DNA from: Scylla paramamosain
Taxonomy: Eukaryota > Arthropoda > Malacostraca > Decapoda > Portunidae
Reading direction: 5' to 3'
DNA length: 64,000 nucleotides
NCBI RefSeq assembly: GCF_035594125.1
Contig: NW_026973713.1
Span: 587,501-651,500 of the forward strand
Position numbers and translations under genes: made by a program. Within the stretch, counting starts at the first letter, position 1, and each line of letters starts with the position of its first letter. The notes beneath the pieces were generated by a model. The model searched no databases and had not been told where the DNA came from. It was given only the letters and a program-made list of their open reading frames with translations. Positions 11,404 through 23,395 of this stretch are shown here, in pieces.

Positions 11404-12600
11404 ATGGTATTAGGATTACTAAAAATTGCAGATGGTGGCCCAGACAGAATCCAGTACACCTGCAGAGCAAAGGAAGGAGGACCAGTTCAGGTGAAAGTGG
11501 TCATATTCACCAGGGAGCAGAAAAGGAAAGTATTTCAGGATGTTCATGACTCCAGTAGAGGAGGAGTTCACATGGGCATCACTAAGACTATTGCCAAAAC
11601 TACAGAGAGATTTTATTGCATAGGCATTAAGAAAGATGTAGTGAATTGGACAGGTGAGTGTGACTGACGTCAGAGATCTGAAAAGATGAAAACTGTAGCA
11701 CCAGTCCTGAATCCTATTAAGAGTGAAGGCCCTTGGCAGATGGTTGATGTAGATTTGATGGGGCCCTAAAAGAAACTCAGTCTGGCAACAAGGACATCCT
11801 TACTTTAACAGACTTACACTCCAGATTTATAGAGGCATTTCCACTGCCTTCAAAATCTGCTGATCTGGTATGTGATGTATTGCAGAGTATTTTCCACTGT
11901 TCTGGTCCCCCAGAGAAAACCTTAACTGATCAGGGAAAGGAATTCTGTAATACATTAAATGACACTCTTTTCCATTGTCCAAGTGAAGCACCTTGTAACA
12001 CTTGCTTGCCACCCCCAAACTAATGGCCAGGATGAGAGGACCAACCAGACGCTGAAGGGCTCTTTAATTAAATTGGTAAATGAGAATCAGAATGACTGGG
12101 ACAAACACTCGGAGGCTGCTCTGTTTGGTATATGAACATCAATGCAAGCTTCAATAAAGTGTTCTCCCTCTTTCTTGAAGTTTGGTAGACAGCCAACACT
12201 GTTGAACTGCACCAAAATGATCTTCATGAAAAAGTTGATATTTTAGAATTCCCAAATTTGAGCCCCTCAGATGAGTCAGTGGAATCAAGAAAGAGTCGCT
12301 TGACAGCCATAAAAGAAAAAGTTGCCAGTCATGTTGCTAAAGCACAAGCTGAACAAAATAAATAATATGAAATGAGGAAAGCTAAAGGACATAAGTCATT
12401 TGACTTTAAGATTGGAATGAAAGTTGTTGTAAAGAATAATAAAAAGCAAGGAAGGAAAGGTTCCTGGCTTGAGGAGGACTGACTTGGGCCTTATGACACA
12501 CCCAGCATCTTAGATAACTTTGTACAAATCACCACAAATGGAAAACTCCTTCAAAATAAAACTGCATTAATTCACATTAAACTTTATAAATCCCTCAGTA
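11404..12600 (+). pseudogene. Retroelement-type integrase (Ty3/gypsy- or KRBA2/GIN-like), disrupted
   Basis: The first 87 codons carry the zinc-binding H2C2 region of a retroelement integrase (VHDSSRGGVHMG ... FYCIGIKKDVV ... GECD). The catalytic core follows across several frames, and the three acidic positions are recognisable: Asp in MVDVDLMGP (about 11750), Asp in LTDQGKEF (about 11930) and Glu in GQDERTNQTLK (about 12030). After it come a KFGRQP-like segment (about 12180) and a C-terminal SH3-like region (FDFKIGMKVVVKNN). Several stops and frameshifts make it non-functional. No LTR or reverse transcriptase is visible upstream, so Ty3/gypsy and a domesticated or Ginger-like integrase cannot be separated. 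Confidence 0.8.
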
Positions 12601-12636
12601 GGTACTGCACAGGAGCATGCACAACTTTGTGGCCAA

Positions 12637-13350
12637 ATGCTGCTGCCATCAGCTGCAGGGAGTGCTTCTGCTGTCTCTGTCTTTCCAGAATTCATGGCAT
12701 CTGGGGAGGAGCCTGGAGAGGACATTCCCCCAGCCACAGACCATGCTGGTGTGAGGCAGCAGCCTGAGGTGCTCCTTTGTGAAGGGTCACACCATATCAC
12801 TCCCCTTGATGTGCTCCTTTGTGAAGGGTCACACCATACCACTCCCCTTGATGTGCTCCTTTGTGAAGGGTCACACCATATCACTCCCCTTGATGTGCTC
12901 CTTTGTGAAGGGTCACACCATATCACTCCCCTTGATGTGCTCCTTTGTGAAGGGTCGCACCATATCACTCCCCTTGATGTGCTCCTTTGTGAAGGGTCAC
13001 ACCATATCACTCCCCTTGATGTGCTCCTTTGTGAAGGGTCACACCATATCACTCCCCTTGATGTGCTCCTTTGTGAAGGGTCACACCATACCACTCCCCT
13101 TGATGTGCTCCTTTGTGAAGGGTCACACCATATCACTCCCCTTGATGTGCTCCTTTGTGAAGGGTCACACCATATCACTCCCCTTGATGTGCTCCTTTGT
13201 GAAGGGTCGCACCATATCACTCCCCTTGATGTGCTCCTTTGTGAAGGGTCGCACCATATCACTCCCCTGCCTCTCACCACTGTCAGTAAGGAATGCATTT
13301 CAGATATTGTAAAAGTCCCCAGGTATGTAATGTGTACTGCAATTACCTAG
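12637..13350 (+). CDS. Open reading frame with twelve 14-residue repeats (retroelement tail?)
   Basis: A 237-codon open frame following the integrase remnant. Residues about 20-45 read EFMASGEEPGEDIPPATDHA. Then twelve tandem copies of DVLLCEGSHHITPL occupy most of the protein, with few changes, followed by PLTTVSKECISDIVKVP. The array stays in frame because the unit is 42 bp. The same non-repeated flanks recur with a single repeat unit at 15033-15236. In both copies the homology begins near TCTTTCCAG, which could be a splice acceptor or simply shared element sequence. Function unknown. It may be the C-terminal tail of the integrase-bearing element rather than an independent gene. Expression is not demonstrated. 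Confidence 0.5.
   Translation: MLLPSAAGSASAVSVFPEFMASGEEPGEDIPPATDHAGVRQQPEVLLCEGSHHITPLDVLLCEGSHHTTPLDVLLCEGSHHITPLDVLLCEGSHHITPLDVLLCEGSHHITPLDVLLCEGSHHITPLDVLLCEGSHHITPLDVLLCEGSHHTTPLDVLLCEGSHHITPLDVLLCEGSHHITPLDVLLCEGSHHITPLDVLLCEGSHHITPLPLTTVSKECISDIVKVPRYVMCTAIT
12769..13272 (+). repeat. 42-bp minisatellite, 12 units, in frame
   Basis: Twelve units start every 42 bp from 12769, each beginning GTGCTCCTTTGTGAAGGGTC. Variants fall in a pattern: units 2 and 8 have CATACC, units 5 and 11 have GGTCGCAC, and the rest are standard apart from unit 12, which also has GTCGCAC. Units 1-6 and 7-12 therefore look like a duplicated 252-bp block. Confidence 0.97.
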
Positions 13351-13402
13351 GTCTGTGCTGTGCCCTGTAAACACCATCATCCAACTCTTCTTTGCACTCT
13401 CC

Positions 13403-14398
13403 TATCCTTCTCTGTAACTTAACCTCAAGTTTCTTTTCTAACTGTTCTATTGCTCCAGTGACAGACAGTCACCATTCTTCTCCTAAGTCATGTTCCTCGG
13501 GGATCTGTCCTGTCACCCACTCTCTCTGGTATTCATCAATAATCTTCTAACTGGTCACCATTCTCCTCCTATCAGGGATCTGTCCTGTCACCCACTCTTT
13601 CTGGTATTCATCAATAATTTTCTTACTAAAAATCGTTGTCACGTTCACTCCTATGCTGATGATATCACTCCGCATCTTTCCACATCTTTTTGTAGATGTC
13701 CAAGCATTCAGGAATGTAACAATTCACTCAGAGAAGCCACAGAATGCCTGATTTCTGACCTTTCTAAAACCTGTGATTGGGAGAGAGCAAAATTAAGTGT
13801 TGTTTAGTGCCTCAAGAATCCAAGTTTTACATCTAACAAATAAACACAACCTTCCAGACAACTATCCCTTCCTCTTCAGTAAATAAACACAACCTTCCAG
13901 ACAACTATCCCTTCCTCTTCAGTGACCTTCAACTGTCCCCTCTGTTACACTGAACATCCTCGGGTCTGTCCTTTACTAGTAACCTAAACTGGAAATTTCA
14001 CATCTCATCTCTAGCTAAAACAGTTAAGCACTTTGAGTTGTCTTCACCAGTTTTCCTCACCCCCACAGCTGCTAACTCTGTACAGGGGCCTTATCCATCC
14101 ATGTCAGCCTCGCTGCACAAGACTTTCTTCTTTCTCTCACTTCTATTCTGTCCACCTCTCTAATGCAAGAGTTAACCAGTATTCTCAATCATTCATTCCT
14201 TTCTCTGGTAAACTCTGGAACTCCTTGCCTGCTTCTGTATTTCCATCTTCCTATGACTTGAATTCCTTCAAGAGGGAGGTTTCAAGACACTTATCCATCA
14301 ATTTTTGACTACTGCTTTGACCCTTTTATGGGACTGGCATTTCAGTGGGCATTTTTCTTTATTGGATTTTTTGTTGCCCTTTGCAACAAAAAAATAAA
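13403..14398 (+). mobile_element. Jockey-type LINE copy (RT palm to 3' end), degraded
   Basis: Begins in the RT between motifs A and B, shows SYADDITPHLSTS (motif C, about 13650-13690), and ends with the family tail and an AAATAAATAAATAAA end at about 14390. It contains two internal tandem duplications: GGGATCTGTCCTGTCACCCA occurs twice (13500-13595), and a 44-bp segment (TAAATAAACACAACCTTCC...) occurs twice at 13838-13924. Part of the thumb and tail is deleted between 14100 and 14108. Confidence 0.88.
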
Positions 14399-14406
14399 TA
14401 AATAAA

Positions 14407-14945
<539 letters not shown>

Positions 14946-15032
14946 TCAAATTTTGATTATTTTTTCTTCATAATCATATTCTATTGAGATTGGCACCTTA
15001 ATGTAGTCTTCTCTATATAAGTTAGTTGTCTT

Positions 15033-15236
15033 TGTCTTTCCAGAATCCTCAGCATATGGGGAGAAGCCTGGAGAGGACACTTCCCCAGCCACAGACCATG
15101 CTGGTGTGAGGCAGCAGCCTGAAGTGCTCCTTTGTGAAGGGTCACAGCATATCACTCCCCTGCCTCTCACCACTGTTGGGAAGGAATGCATTTCGGGTAT
15201 TGTAAAAGTCCCTGTGTACAGTCTACAGGCCATCTA
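15033..15236 (+). pseudogene. Second copy of the repeat-bearing tail, single repeat unit
   Basis: Homologous to 12680-13315. It reads YGEKPGEDTSPATDHAGVRQ, one VLLCEGSQHITPL unit, PLTTVGKECISGIVKVP, then VYSLQAI and a stop at 15236. It lacks the twelvefold expansion. A start is not evident, so it is either an exon or the extreme end of a retroelement polyprotein. Confidence 0.6.
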
Positions 15237-15421
15237 GGGAGGAGCCCTGAGGTGGCACTTGTAGATAACTGGATCCTTATTAAGGGGATAAAGATTTTCC
15301 AGAAGTGTTAGTGTGATGTGGATCAAGAAAACTTAAAATATTATAAACCTTTCTTTTATTTGTTTGATTATTTTGCTGAGTATTATTTTGTTCATGACTG
15401 AATGGTAAGGAGGGGAGTGAT
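15237..15421 (+). other. Possible retroelement 3' segment with polypurine tract
   Basis: After the stop of the previous feature, about 180 bp of non-coding sequence end in GGTAAGGAGGGGAGTG (15405-15420). A purine tract followed by TG is the usual arrangement before a 3' LTR. The expected LTR is absent because the CR1 3' coding end starts at once. Inference only. Confidence 0.35.
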
Positions 15422-15662
15422 CTCATAGTATCTCGTCTCTATGCCTATCTAGTTTGGTCTTAAAAGCGTGGACAGTTACGGCATTGACAATGTCTTCACT
15501 GAGTTCGTTCCATTTGTTCACACTTCTGTGAGGAAAACTATACTTCTTAATGTCTCTTCTACAGTTAACTTTCTTCAACTTCTTATTGTGTCCCCTTGTA
15601 CTCTGTGTGTCTAAAGTTATAAAACACATTTTCCATACCATTTACCATTCTATAGATGTTTA

Positions 15663-15804
<142 letters not shown>

Positions 15805-16263
15805 CAAGGGTAGGAATTTCCAACATTCTTAATTTCTCTTCCTAGGTTGACTTGCTCAACTCTGGAACCATCTTAGTGACTGCTCTTTGTACTCTTTCTA
15901 ATTTTATAATATTCCTCCTTGTATGAGGAGACCACACTTCCAGTCTTGGTCTTATCATGGAAATCAACAACTTTTTTATCATTTCTTTATCCAAATGTGA
16001 GAATGCCATTCTCATTCTTTTTAACAAATTCATCATCTTTCCAGTAATTTTATCAATGTGTCTGTATGGAGTCAAATTTTCAGTAACTGTTACTCCCAAA
16101 TCCATTTCCTCTTTTGATTTCTGTAACTTCACACCATCCATCTCATAATGATATTGTATTCTTTTCTTACTCTTACCAAACTCCATTACTTTACATTTAC
16201 TTAAATTGAATTCCATTTGCCAAGATTTACTCCATCTATTTATCTTATTTAAATAATTTTGCA

Positions 16264-16427
16264 GTACCAGTACCGGTACTGGTACAGAAACAGTGCGATT
16301 CCCACCATGGTGCGAGCCATCAATCAGTAGTCCCTTCTAGATTAGACTTACCTTTAGGATTAATGTTAAGTATTTCCCCACCCCCTATGTACATTTTCAC
16401 TTTGTTAACTGACTAAATAATAAACCG

Positions 16428-16506
<79 letters not shown>

Positions 16507-16507
16507 G
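16264..16507 (+). mobile_element. Nested LINE 3' end with (TTA)n tail
   Basis: Inserted into CR1 copy A between FADDAELMRRIENVND and LQNYLNKINRW. On the plus strand it reads RNSAIPTMVRAINQ and a stop, then a short 3' UTR with ATAATAAACCG and about 70 bp of (TTA)n. The same C-terminus (CAIPAMVRHIKS, stop) and 3' UTR with AATAAACCG occur at 59870-60055, so both are ends of one LINE family. Its left junction is a 22-bp perfect palindrome. Confidence 0.7.
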
Positions 16508-16968
16508 TCATTTACATTTTCTATCCTTCTCATCAGCTCAGCATCATCTGCAAATAAGTCCATATAACTGTCTATTTCTTCATTTATGTCATTCACATAC
16601 ATTACAAACATTATCAGTCCCAACACTGACCCCTGTGGGACACCACTAGTTACTTTCAGCCAAGATGAATTCTGGTCTTGTATTACAGTTCTCATCTCTC
16701 TATCATCCAGATAGTCCTCCATCCACTCCAGCAGTCTTCCTCCAATTTTTCCATATTTTTTTTTTTCTTCCATAGCAATCTTTGGTGTGGTACTTTTGTC
16801 AAACGCTTTCTTCAAGTCTGAGTAGACACCATCCACCCATCTGTCTCTCTCTTGCACAATGTCGACTACTCTTGAGTAAAAGGACAGTAAGTTCATGGAG
16901 CATGATCTTCCCCTCCTAAATCCAAATTGACAATTTACCAAAACTTTATCTCTTTCCAAGTGTTCCAT
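16504..16968 (-). pseudogene. CR1 copy A reverse transcriptase core
   Basis: A 154-codon open frame with CQFGFRRGRSC, DLKKAFDK, SGVPQGSVLGLIMFVMYVND and LFADDAELM, which are RT motifs A to C of a CR1 element. It ends at the nested (TTA)n tail. The upstream RT part (16991-17176) is in another frame. Confidence 0.85.
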
Positions 16969-17179
16969 CTATCTCTCCTTTATTTTTCTTTCACAGTTTT
17001 CCTACAACACTAGTCAAGGACACTGGTCTATAATTTATTTGGTCTTCTTTATTTCCTCCTTTGAATATTGGTGTAATATTTGCTCTCTTCCAATCTTTTG
17101 GTACTCTTCCCTGTGATAGTGGTGTTACCACTAGACTGTGAATTTTATAAGCCAGTTGTTCTCTACATTCCTTCAATAT

Positions 17180-19530
17180 CCAGTTTTATGGGACAAGAGG
17201 TATGCTGGTGCTATCCCATCTCCATATCTTTCAATATACAGTTTAGCCTTGAATCCATGTATACTTCTTGCATTTACTATTTCCTTATCCAGACTGTTCT
17301 ATACATCTGTACTTCTTTGTGGGAAACTATATTTTTTTGATGTCTCTTTTACAAGTACTCTTCTTCAGCCTCTTTCCATGTCCTCTAATATCTCACGTAT
17401 CCTAAACCATCAAGTCACTCTGGTCCACCTCCTCCACTTCCTCCTGTGCTTTGTATATAGCAGTCAAGTCTCCTCTTTCTCTCCTTTTTTCCAGTATTGG
17501 TGGGTGCAACTCTGCCAGTCTCTCTTCGTATGACAAACGACTCTTGGTACCATCTCTCAGCTTTCTCCGACTTCATTACATCCTTTTTCATGTAGAATGA
17601 GCACACTACAGCTGCATATTTCAGTCTAGGTCAAATCAGTGATATAATCATCTTCCTGATCATCTTTTCATTGTTATACTCAAAAGATGGCCTTATTCCT
17701 CTCAACAAATTATAGGCTTAACAAATTATAGGTTTCTCCTGTAGTTCTGCTAATGTGTTTCTATGGGATCAAATTTCCACTGACCGTAACACCCAGATCG
17801 TTTTCCTCCTCTGCTTTACTCAACCTCTCACCATTCAACACATAATTTCCTTTTACTCTTCTCTCACTCTTTCCAAATTCCATTACTTTACATTTCTCTG
17901 GATTAAACTCCATTTCCCATCTATGACTCCACTCCAATATCTTGTTCAGATCCTCTTGCAACACTCCACAATCTTCCTCACTCTCAACTCTTTCAGGAAC
18001 TTGGCATTATCTGCACAGAAGGCTCATGTAGCTATTCACACTCTGTATCATATCATTCATATATGACTGGTGCCAGCACTGAGCTTTTGGGTACTCCACT
18101 TTCAGTTTTCCTCTGTGATGACTCCCAATCTTTTACCACGGTTCTCATCTCTCTCTCAGTCAAGAAATTCTCCATCCATCCCAGCAGGCCATCCCTCAGA
18201 CCATCATCATGCTCCATCTTCCATGGCAGTCTCCTATGTGGCACTTTATCAAAGGCTTTCTTCAGGGCTAAATATACACAGTCTGCCCACCCATTCCTCT
18301 CTTGTATTGTATCCACCACTCTTGAATAAAAATTCATCAGGTTTATAATACATGACCTCTGTCTTCTAAATCCAAATTGTTTTATCATCACTTCATTTTC
18401 TAGGTAATGCATTAATTTATCCTTCTTTAATCTTTCAAACATTTTACATACCACACTTGTTAGAGACACTGGTCTGTAGTTCATCGCCTCTTCTTGTTAC
18501 CACCTTTATAAATTGGAATTATTTTTTACTCTCTTTCATTTAAGCAGGACTCTACTTTCATTTAAGGAACTCTCAGTAATACTGTGCACCACCCATGTCA
18601 CCTGCTGATTGCATTCTTTCAGTATCCATCCCAACACTTTTTTGGGTCCAGGGGCCTTTCTAACATCTAGTCCCTCACACTGTTTCCACATGTCTTCCTC
18701 AGTCACCTGGATTTTCCCCGGACCCATTTTTCACTCATCTCACTTTGCCCCACAAATATCCTCTCATTGTGAATGCTAAATGAAAACTCTTATTCATCAT
18801 CTCTGCCATGTCAGCCAGATCCTCACGCATTTGACCATTCACCTTCTTTGTTTTTCATTTTGCTCCTCACACACCTGAAGAATAGTTTTGGTTCCTCTTT
18901 ACATTTGTCCATAACATTGTTCTCATAACTTGTCCTTTCTTCTGTAGTAACCCTTACACAGTCATTTCTTGTAGTGGTGTAGTTTTGCCACATTTTTGCA
19001 TTTTTCACCTCCATCTAGTCCATGCCTTCTCCCTCTCCTCCCTCACTACTTTACATATTCTTTTATAGCAGTCTTTGTGTTTTTATCTTCTTTTTGTGTT
19101 TTTATCTTTCATATCAACCTTCAGTGTGATACTTTGTCAAACACATCCTTCAACTTTAACTTCACACCTTCTGTTATACCAGTCTTTGTTATATCTTATC
19201 GTTGTGTTTCCTTTTGGTACACATCTTTTCACTCCCTTCTTATATATACCTAGTGACTAGTGCTTCCTGTTTCTGCACATCTTTTGCTGTAATAAAGGCA
19301 CTCCATTCCATCTTACCAAAGTATCTCCTCGTTTATTTGAAACTAGTTTTACCATAGCTAAATATTTCATCCTTATAATTTTCCCATCTACTTTCCTCTT
19401 CTTTTTCTTTGATATGAAACCTTACCATCACACAATCACTTTTTCCTACAGGATGATTGTAGTTCATGTGTTCAACAATGTCCACTTCTCTTAATAATAC
19501 CAAATTTAGTCTTTGTAGTACCTCTCCTCC
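17180..19530 (-). mobile_element. CR1-type LINE, copy B
   Basis: Longer than copy A. It starts in the endonuclease end (EHMNYNHPVGKSDCVMV, about 19450), then FFRCVRSKMKN (about 18880), EDMWKQCEGLDVRKAPGP (about 18660), MNYRPVSLTSVVCKMFE (RT, 18480), FGFRRQRSC, LKKAFDKVPH, SSVLAPVIY, EFNPEKCKVMEFGKSERRVK (about 17900), LEKRRERGD-like text at about 17470 and a C-terminal VWNSLDKEIVNARSIHGFKA at about 17280. Many stops and frameshifts. Confidence 0.87.
18053..18484 (-). pseudogene. CR1 copy B reverse transcriptase core
   Basis: A 143-codon open frame: NYRPVSLTSVVCKMFERL, FGFRRQRSCIINLMNFYSR, LKKAFDKVPHRRLPWKM (motif A region) and a damaged motif B (SGVPKSSVLAP in place of GVPQGSVLAP). The motif C Asp pair is not recovered in frame. 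Confidence 0.83.
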
Positions 19531-19548
19531 TCTGTGTGTAGTGTTTTC

Positions 19549-19735
19549 CTTGGGCTGGCTGGCTTTCTATCTTTCTGGTTGGCTGGCTGGCTAACTAACT
19601 GACTGGTTGGATGCCTGGCTAACTGGCTGACCGGCTGGCTGGTTGGTTTTCCTGCTGACTAGCTGACTGGCTGGCTATCTGGCTGACTAGTCCACTGTGG
19701 GATAGCTGGCTGGTTGGCTGGTTGACTCCTCAAGG
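19549..19735. repeat. Imperfect (GGCT)n tetranucleotide array
   Basis: Runs of TGGCTGGC and GACTGGCTGG with frequent substitutions, ending about 60 bp before the next exon. Confidence 0.85.
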
Positions 19736-19798
19736 GTGGCTGTCCCATCTCTCAAGTGGCCACATTTTGCAGGCGTCCCCAACCCCTCCTGCCCTGAG

Positions 19799-19876
19799 TG
19801 AAGACACCCCCAGACAAAACCTCTAAGGGGGCCAAGGGGAAGGGAGCAGCCCAGGCCCTTTCCAATGCTGAGAGAG
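19799..19876 (+). CDS. Probable internal exon of the phase-1 host gene
   Basis: 78 bp bounded by a pyrimidine-rich acceptor (CCCCTCCTGCCCTGAG) and a strong donor (AGAGAG|GTATGT). Read in phase 1 it gives KTPPDKTSKGAKGKGAAQAL followed by SNAER: lysine/alanine-rich and without stops, while the other frames contain stops. Both ends are phase 1, matching the exons at 30000, 31577, 32517 and 35417, from which it is separated by a 10-kb intron full of transposons. An alternative acceptor upstream (CATTTTGCAG at 19772) would place stops in every frame. Link to the downstream exons is inferred from phase only. Confidence 0.45.
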
Positions 19877-20360
19877 GTATGTCACTTCACTGCCAAGAAG
19901 GAAAGTTTCAGCTTCATTTTGCATGTTGTTTGGGTTGCTTTATGAACATTTTTTTTTTTTAGGATATATATATTTTTTTTTATACAGTTGGTTCAGATAT
20001 CCTACATGTCAATTGTTTTTGCTTTATTTATCAGTGTGTTCCTATCTTATATCTCTAGTTTTACATTGTTGTAGTTGACAGTGAGCAATTGTGTTACATC
20101 TGCACTGTTTTACTTTTATTTGTCAGCAAGCCTCTTCATCTGATACAGTTCCTGCCAGTTTGAACTCATTTTGACTCTGCAAGGGAAGTATCCATAACTC
20201 CTCATTACTTTGAGTATGAGGACAGTTTCAACTTCATCTTTATCTCTTTTGCTTTATCTTTCATTCAACAGTTTTTTAACTTAATTTGTTCGTAAATGTC
20301 GTTCCAAATCCAAAATGTTTGAAAACCGATACTATTTTCCCCACAGGAGTCATTCTAAAA
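19877..20360 (+). other. Intron start, no feature recognised
   Basis: Sequence after the candidate donor; T-rich, with short poly-T runs. Nothing else is recognised. Confidence 0.35.
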
Positions 20361-20950
20361 TAGATTAATCCATTCTCAGACTCGCATCCACCATGTCTTA
20401 GTGGGTAATGACCAACACTCCCGCTGCTAAGATGGCTGCTCCACAGCATCTCCAGCTTAGAATTTTTTTTTATTCAGAAAAGCTTTGTTGAATGAACTTA
20501 GTGATACAGAACTCATCAAAAGATATTGTTTAGACCATGCTGGCTTTCTCTTTGTCACCCATGAAGTGAGGGAAGCCTTACAGAGACAGAGAGGAGCAAC
20601 CCACTCGCTGCCAAAATGAAGGTGATCATAACACTTAGACATCTTGCTGCTGGGAAAAGCTACTGGAAAAATGCAGTTGTGCAGTAGTGATGGCATTGTG
20701 GGTCATCGGGAGAGCCACAGGAGGCTTGGGATTACTCCTGAGCCCCGAACCTTGTTTGTTTACATTGAGGTTCTTCAGTAGGATCACATTTAACTTATTT
20801 CAAAGATTGAATTACTGTCTTACCCTCTGTGTCTCTCCTCCAAAGGAACTATTTATAGAAACTATAAATTAGTAATAAATGGCAGCTTTTGTTACGTGTT
20901 GTAATATTTGAAATCGAGTAACTTTGTTTGAAAATCAAATTATGGTACAG
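20361..20950. repeat. Unnamed interspersed repeat, copy 1
   Basis: About 590 bp shared with 38780-39480 in the same orientation: GCTAAGATGGC(T/C), CAGCTTAG, ACAGAACTCATCAAAAGATA, GGAACAACCCACT-like and TGAAATGAAGGTGA-like blocks in the same order, then ACATTGAGG and CTCAAAGACTGAATTAC-like segments. No terminal repeats or coding capacity recognised. Confidence 0.7.
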
Positions 20951-22199
20951 TAATCAAAGCAATTAGGAGTTAAAATTTTTGTTCAAAAACAGAGTTGTTC
21001 GGAGAGGGAGACATTCAGTAACTGAGGTTCCACTGTATACATTTCTTGGATTCATTTTGTCACTGAGAAGGAAGTGTACATAATGACCTCATGTCTTCCA
21101 CAAGTGGTGCACTGTGTTGTCTGGTAATGCAGCAGCCAGCTGTGGACCTCATGAGTGTTATCACCCCAGAGGTACTCATGGGGCATCACAGTGCATATTT
21201 ACAGTGTAAGAGCACAGAGACCTGTGGTCATAACACGCTGCTATATTCATCCCAGGCTTTGCCAGATTCTTGATAGATGACTGTGTGTGCCAGAAAAAGC
21301 TGAAACTGTTGCTTATCTTAGCTTTTATTATACATCATTCATTTGAGAGAAGCACAGAGTGAGTGTCCCAGCAACATAATACATATTCCTTGTAACTAAA
21401 GGAATCTATACACAAGAATGAGATTACCTCATCTACCACTGACATGTTGGGATTGAAGGGTAAAATGAAGTGTGAGGTGGTATCAAAGCCCCAAGACTAG
21501 TTCCATAGTACACCAACAGGTGGCTGTACAAGGATGCATGTCTGATGAGACTGGACAGTGACAGTTATCAAGCAGTCTGCCAATTGGTATCTTTCTGTGA
21601 ACTTTGTGAGCCATGTCACATGAGTTTTGTGGCCTCATGCTGAACTTCATATTTCATCATGAACTGCAAACAAGAGCAGAGTTAACACCAAATTGTGTGT
21701 CAAATTCAGCAAAGACCTTTGACATGATTTAGCACATGTGTGGCAAGGAAGCAGTGAGTTATGTGAGGTGCGTCAAGTGCCATGTATTCTTCAAGAGCAG
21801 CGGAATATCTCTGGAAGATGACAAGAGGTCAGGATGATATTCCGTGAGCTCAGACACTGAAAACATGGAAACGGTTGAGTGACGTGCAAGAGAATTGTTG
21901 GAGATCAGCGAAGGGAGTTGGTGTCAGGGTTGGTGCATCATACAGAACAGCTGAGGCAATCCCCATGTTTGATTTGAATATGACCACATAGCTGAAAAAT
22001 TTGTGCCCAGGCTTCTGATCTCCAAACAGAAGGTGCCCCAGATGACCCAACCTTCACATTGAGGGTCTCCACTGGGGACAAGACCTGGATCCACATTTCA
22101 TTTGTAACTTCTTCCTCTTCCTAAAGATAAAGGAAGTTGTGGGTGAAAAGGATGCCATCTTGACACCATGAAACGAGAAAGGATGGATCTAAGTTTGAA
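20951..22199. other. No recognised gene
   Basis: Unique-looking sequence inside the putative 10-kb intron. A 60-codon plus-strand frame (21091-21273) has no recognisable features. Confidence 0.35.
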
Positions 22200-22440
22200 A
22201 AGTCAGACTTAAAAGGGAGATAGGAAGGAATTGGTTTTCAGATGGAGTGGTGGATGAATGGAATAGACTCAGTAATCAGGTTGTTAGTGTTGGTTCTTTA
22301 GGATTTTTAAAAGAAGATTTATGGATGGGGATGGTAGATGGAAATAGGTAGGTATATTTTGTGCAGGGACTGCCACGGGTAAGCCTGATGACTTCTGGCA
22401 GCCTTTCTGATTTCCGTATGTTGTTATGCTGTGTTCCATG
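22200..22440 (+). mobile_element. CR1-type LINE 3' end
   Basis: Reads GVVDEWNRLSNQVV and GSLGFLKEDLWMGMVDGN then a stop, followed by the family 3' UTR (GTAGGTATATTTTGTGCAGG, GACTGCCACGGGTAAGCCTG). The same end occurs at 30640-30925 and, reversed, at 54313-54528. Confidence 0.72.
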
Positions 22441-23154
22441 GAAGAGGTTGAGCCCGAGTCACAGAAGGTGCTTAACATGCTTTGAGAACAAGACTTACTG
22501 AACACGTGTGAGCAGTGACAGCAGGACTGGGACCACTTTATTGGTGGTGAAGGTGACTGTTTTGAAGGAGTGATGCCCAAACTTAATACATGGATAAGTC
22601 TTGTAACATTTTGATATCAGTCGTCTTGTATTCTAAATCTATCAGTTAGTATTGCAGTGCCATACATTGTACATGTTCCTCCACACTCATCTCTTTTCCT
22701 GCACAGAGTAGTGATGTGTGGAGTAGGATGGGGGTTTTGAGAGAATAGTTAATGACATCATCATCTGTTCTGCTGTAATAATCTGAAATACAGTAAGGTG
22801 GTGTGGACAAATGGTAACAATGAAAGTGAATGAGTTTGTAAATGTTTATGGTTTCTCCAAATGTTGGTGCCACAAATTCCAGTGAATTTCATGTGAAATA
22901 AATTATTGGTATGTGGACTAATAAACTGCTTTTTATGAGGAGTTCCACAAAGACCAAGATCTGGGAATGTGATCTTTGGAGGAAGTTGTCTGATCTTTTT
23001 TACTACTCTGGGCAAGTTTGTATGAATGAAATGAAGGAATGCTAGAGGGAGCCAGCCAGTGAGGTGGATACTTGCTCTCAGTGGGTGAGTACTGGGGGAG
23101 AGATGACAGGGAAGGCTCTCACCACACTATTTTACAACAACAGAACAAGTGGAG
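22441..23154. other. No recognised gene
   Basis: Mixed sequence with no open frame or repeat that I recognise. Confidence 0.35.
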
Positions 23155-23395
23155 ATGAATAGGCAAGATGCAAGCATGGAGGCACAGTTTCAGAGAACAA
23201 TACGAGGGACCCATCAGGTCCATAAGCCTTCTGAGGGCAGCAAGGGCATGGAAAACATCACTGGGAAGGATCTTAATGGGTAGCATGAAGTAGTTGGAGG
23301 GTAGAGGAGAGGGAGGAACAAGCCCTGGATCTTAATGGGTAGCATGAAGTAATTGCTGCTGTTGCTCTTTGGGCCAATCACAGTGTTTCCTGCCT
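23155..23395 (-). mobile_element. Jockey-type LINE fragment (linker to RT start)
   Basis: On the minus strand it carries NYFMLPIKI, then the AAGGCTTATGGACCTGATGG block (KAYGPDG). A duplicated piece (ATCTTAATGGGTAGCATGAAG occurs twice, at about 23270 and 23332) shows local rearrangement. Degraded. Confidence 0.75.

Noticed and set aside
11655..11668. CRE-like TGACGTCA regulatory site
   Set aside because: It lies in the reading sequence of the integrase remnant, so chance is a simpler explanation.
12567..13298. Minus-strand ORF of 243 codons across the 42-bp repeat
   Set aside because: A shadow of the same in-frame repeat on the other strand. The plus-strand reading continues into the non-repeated flanks shared with the second copy.
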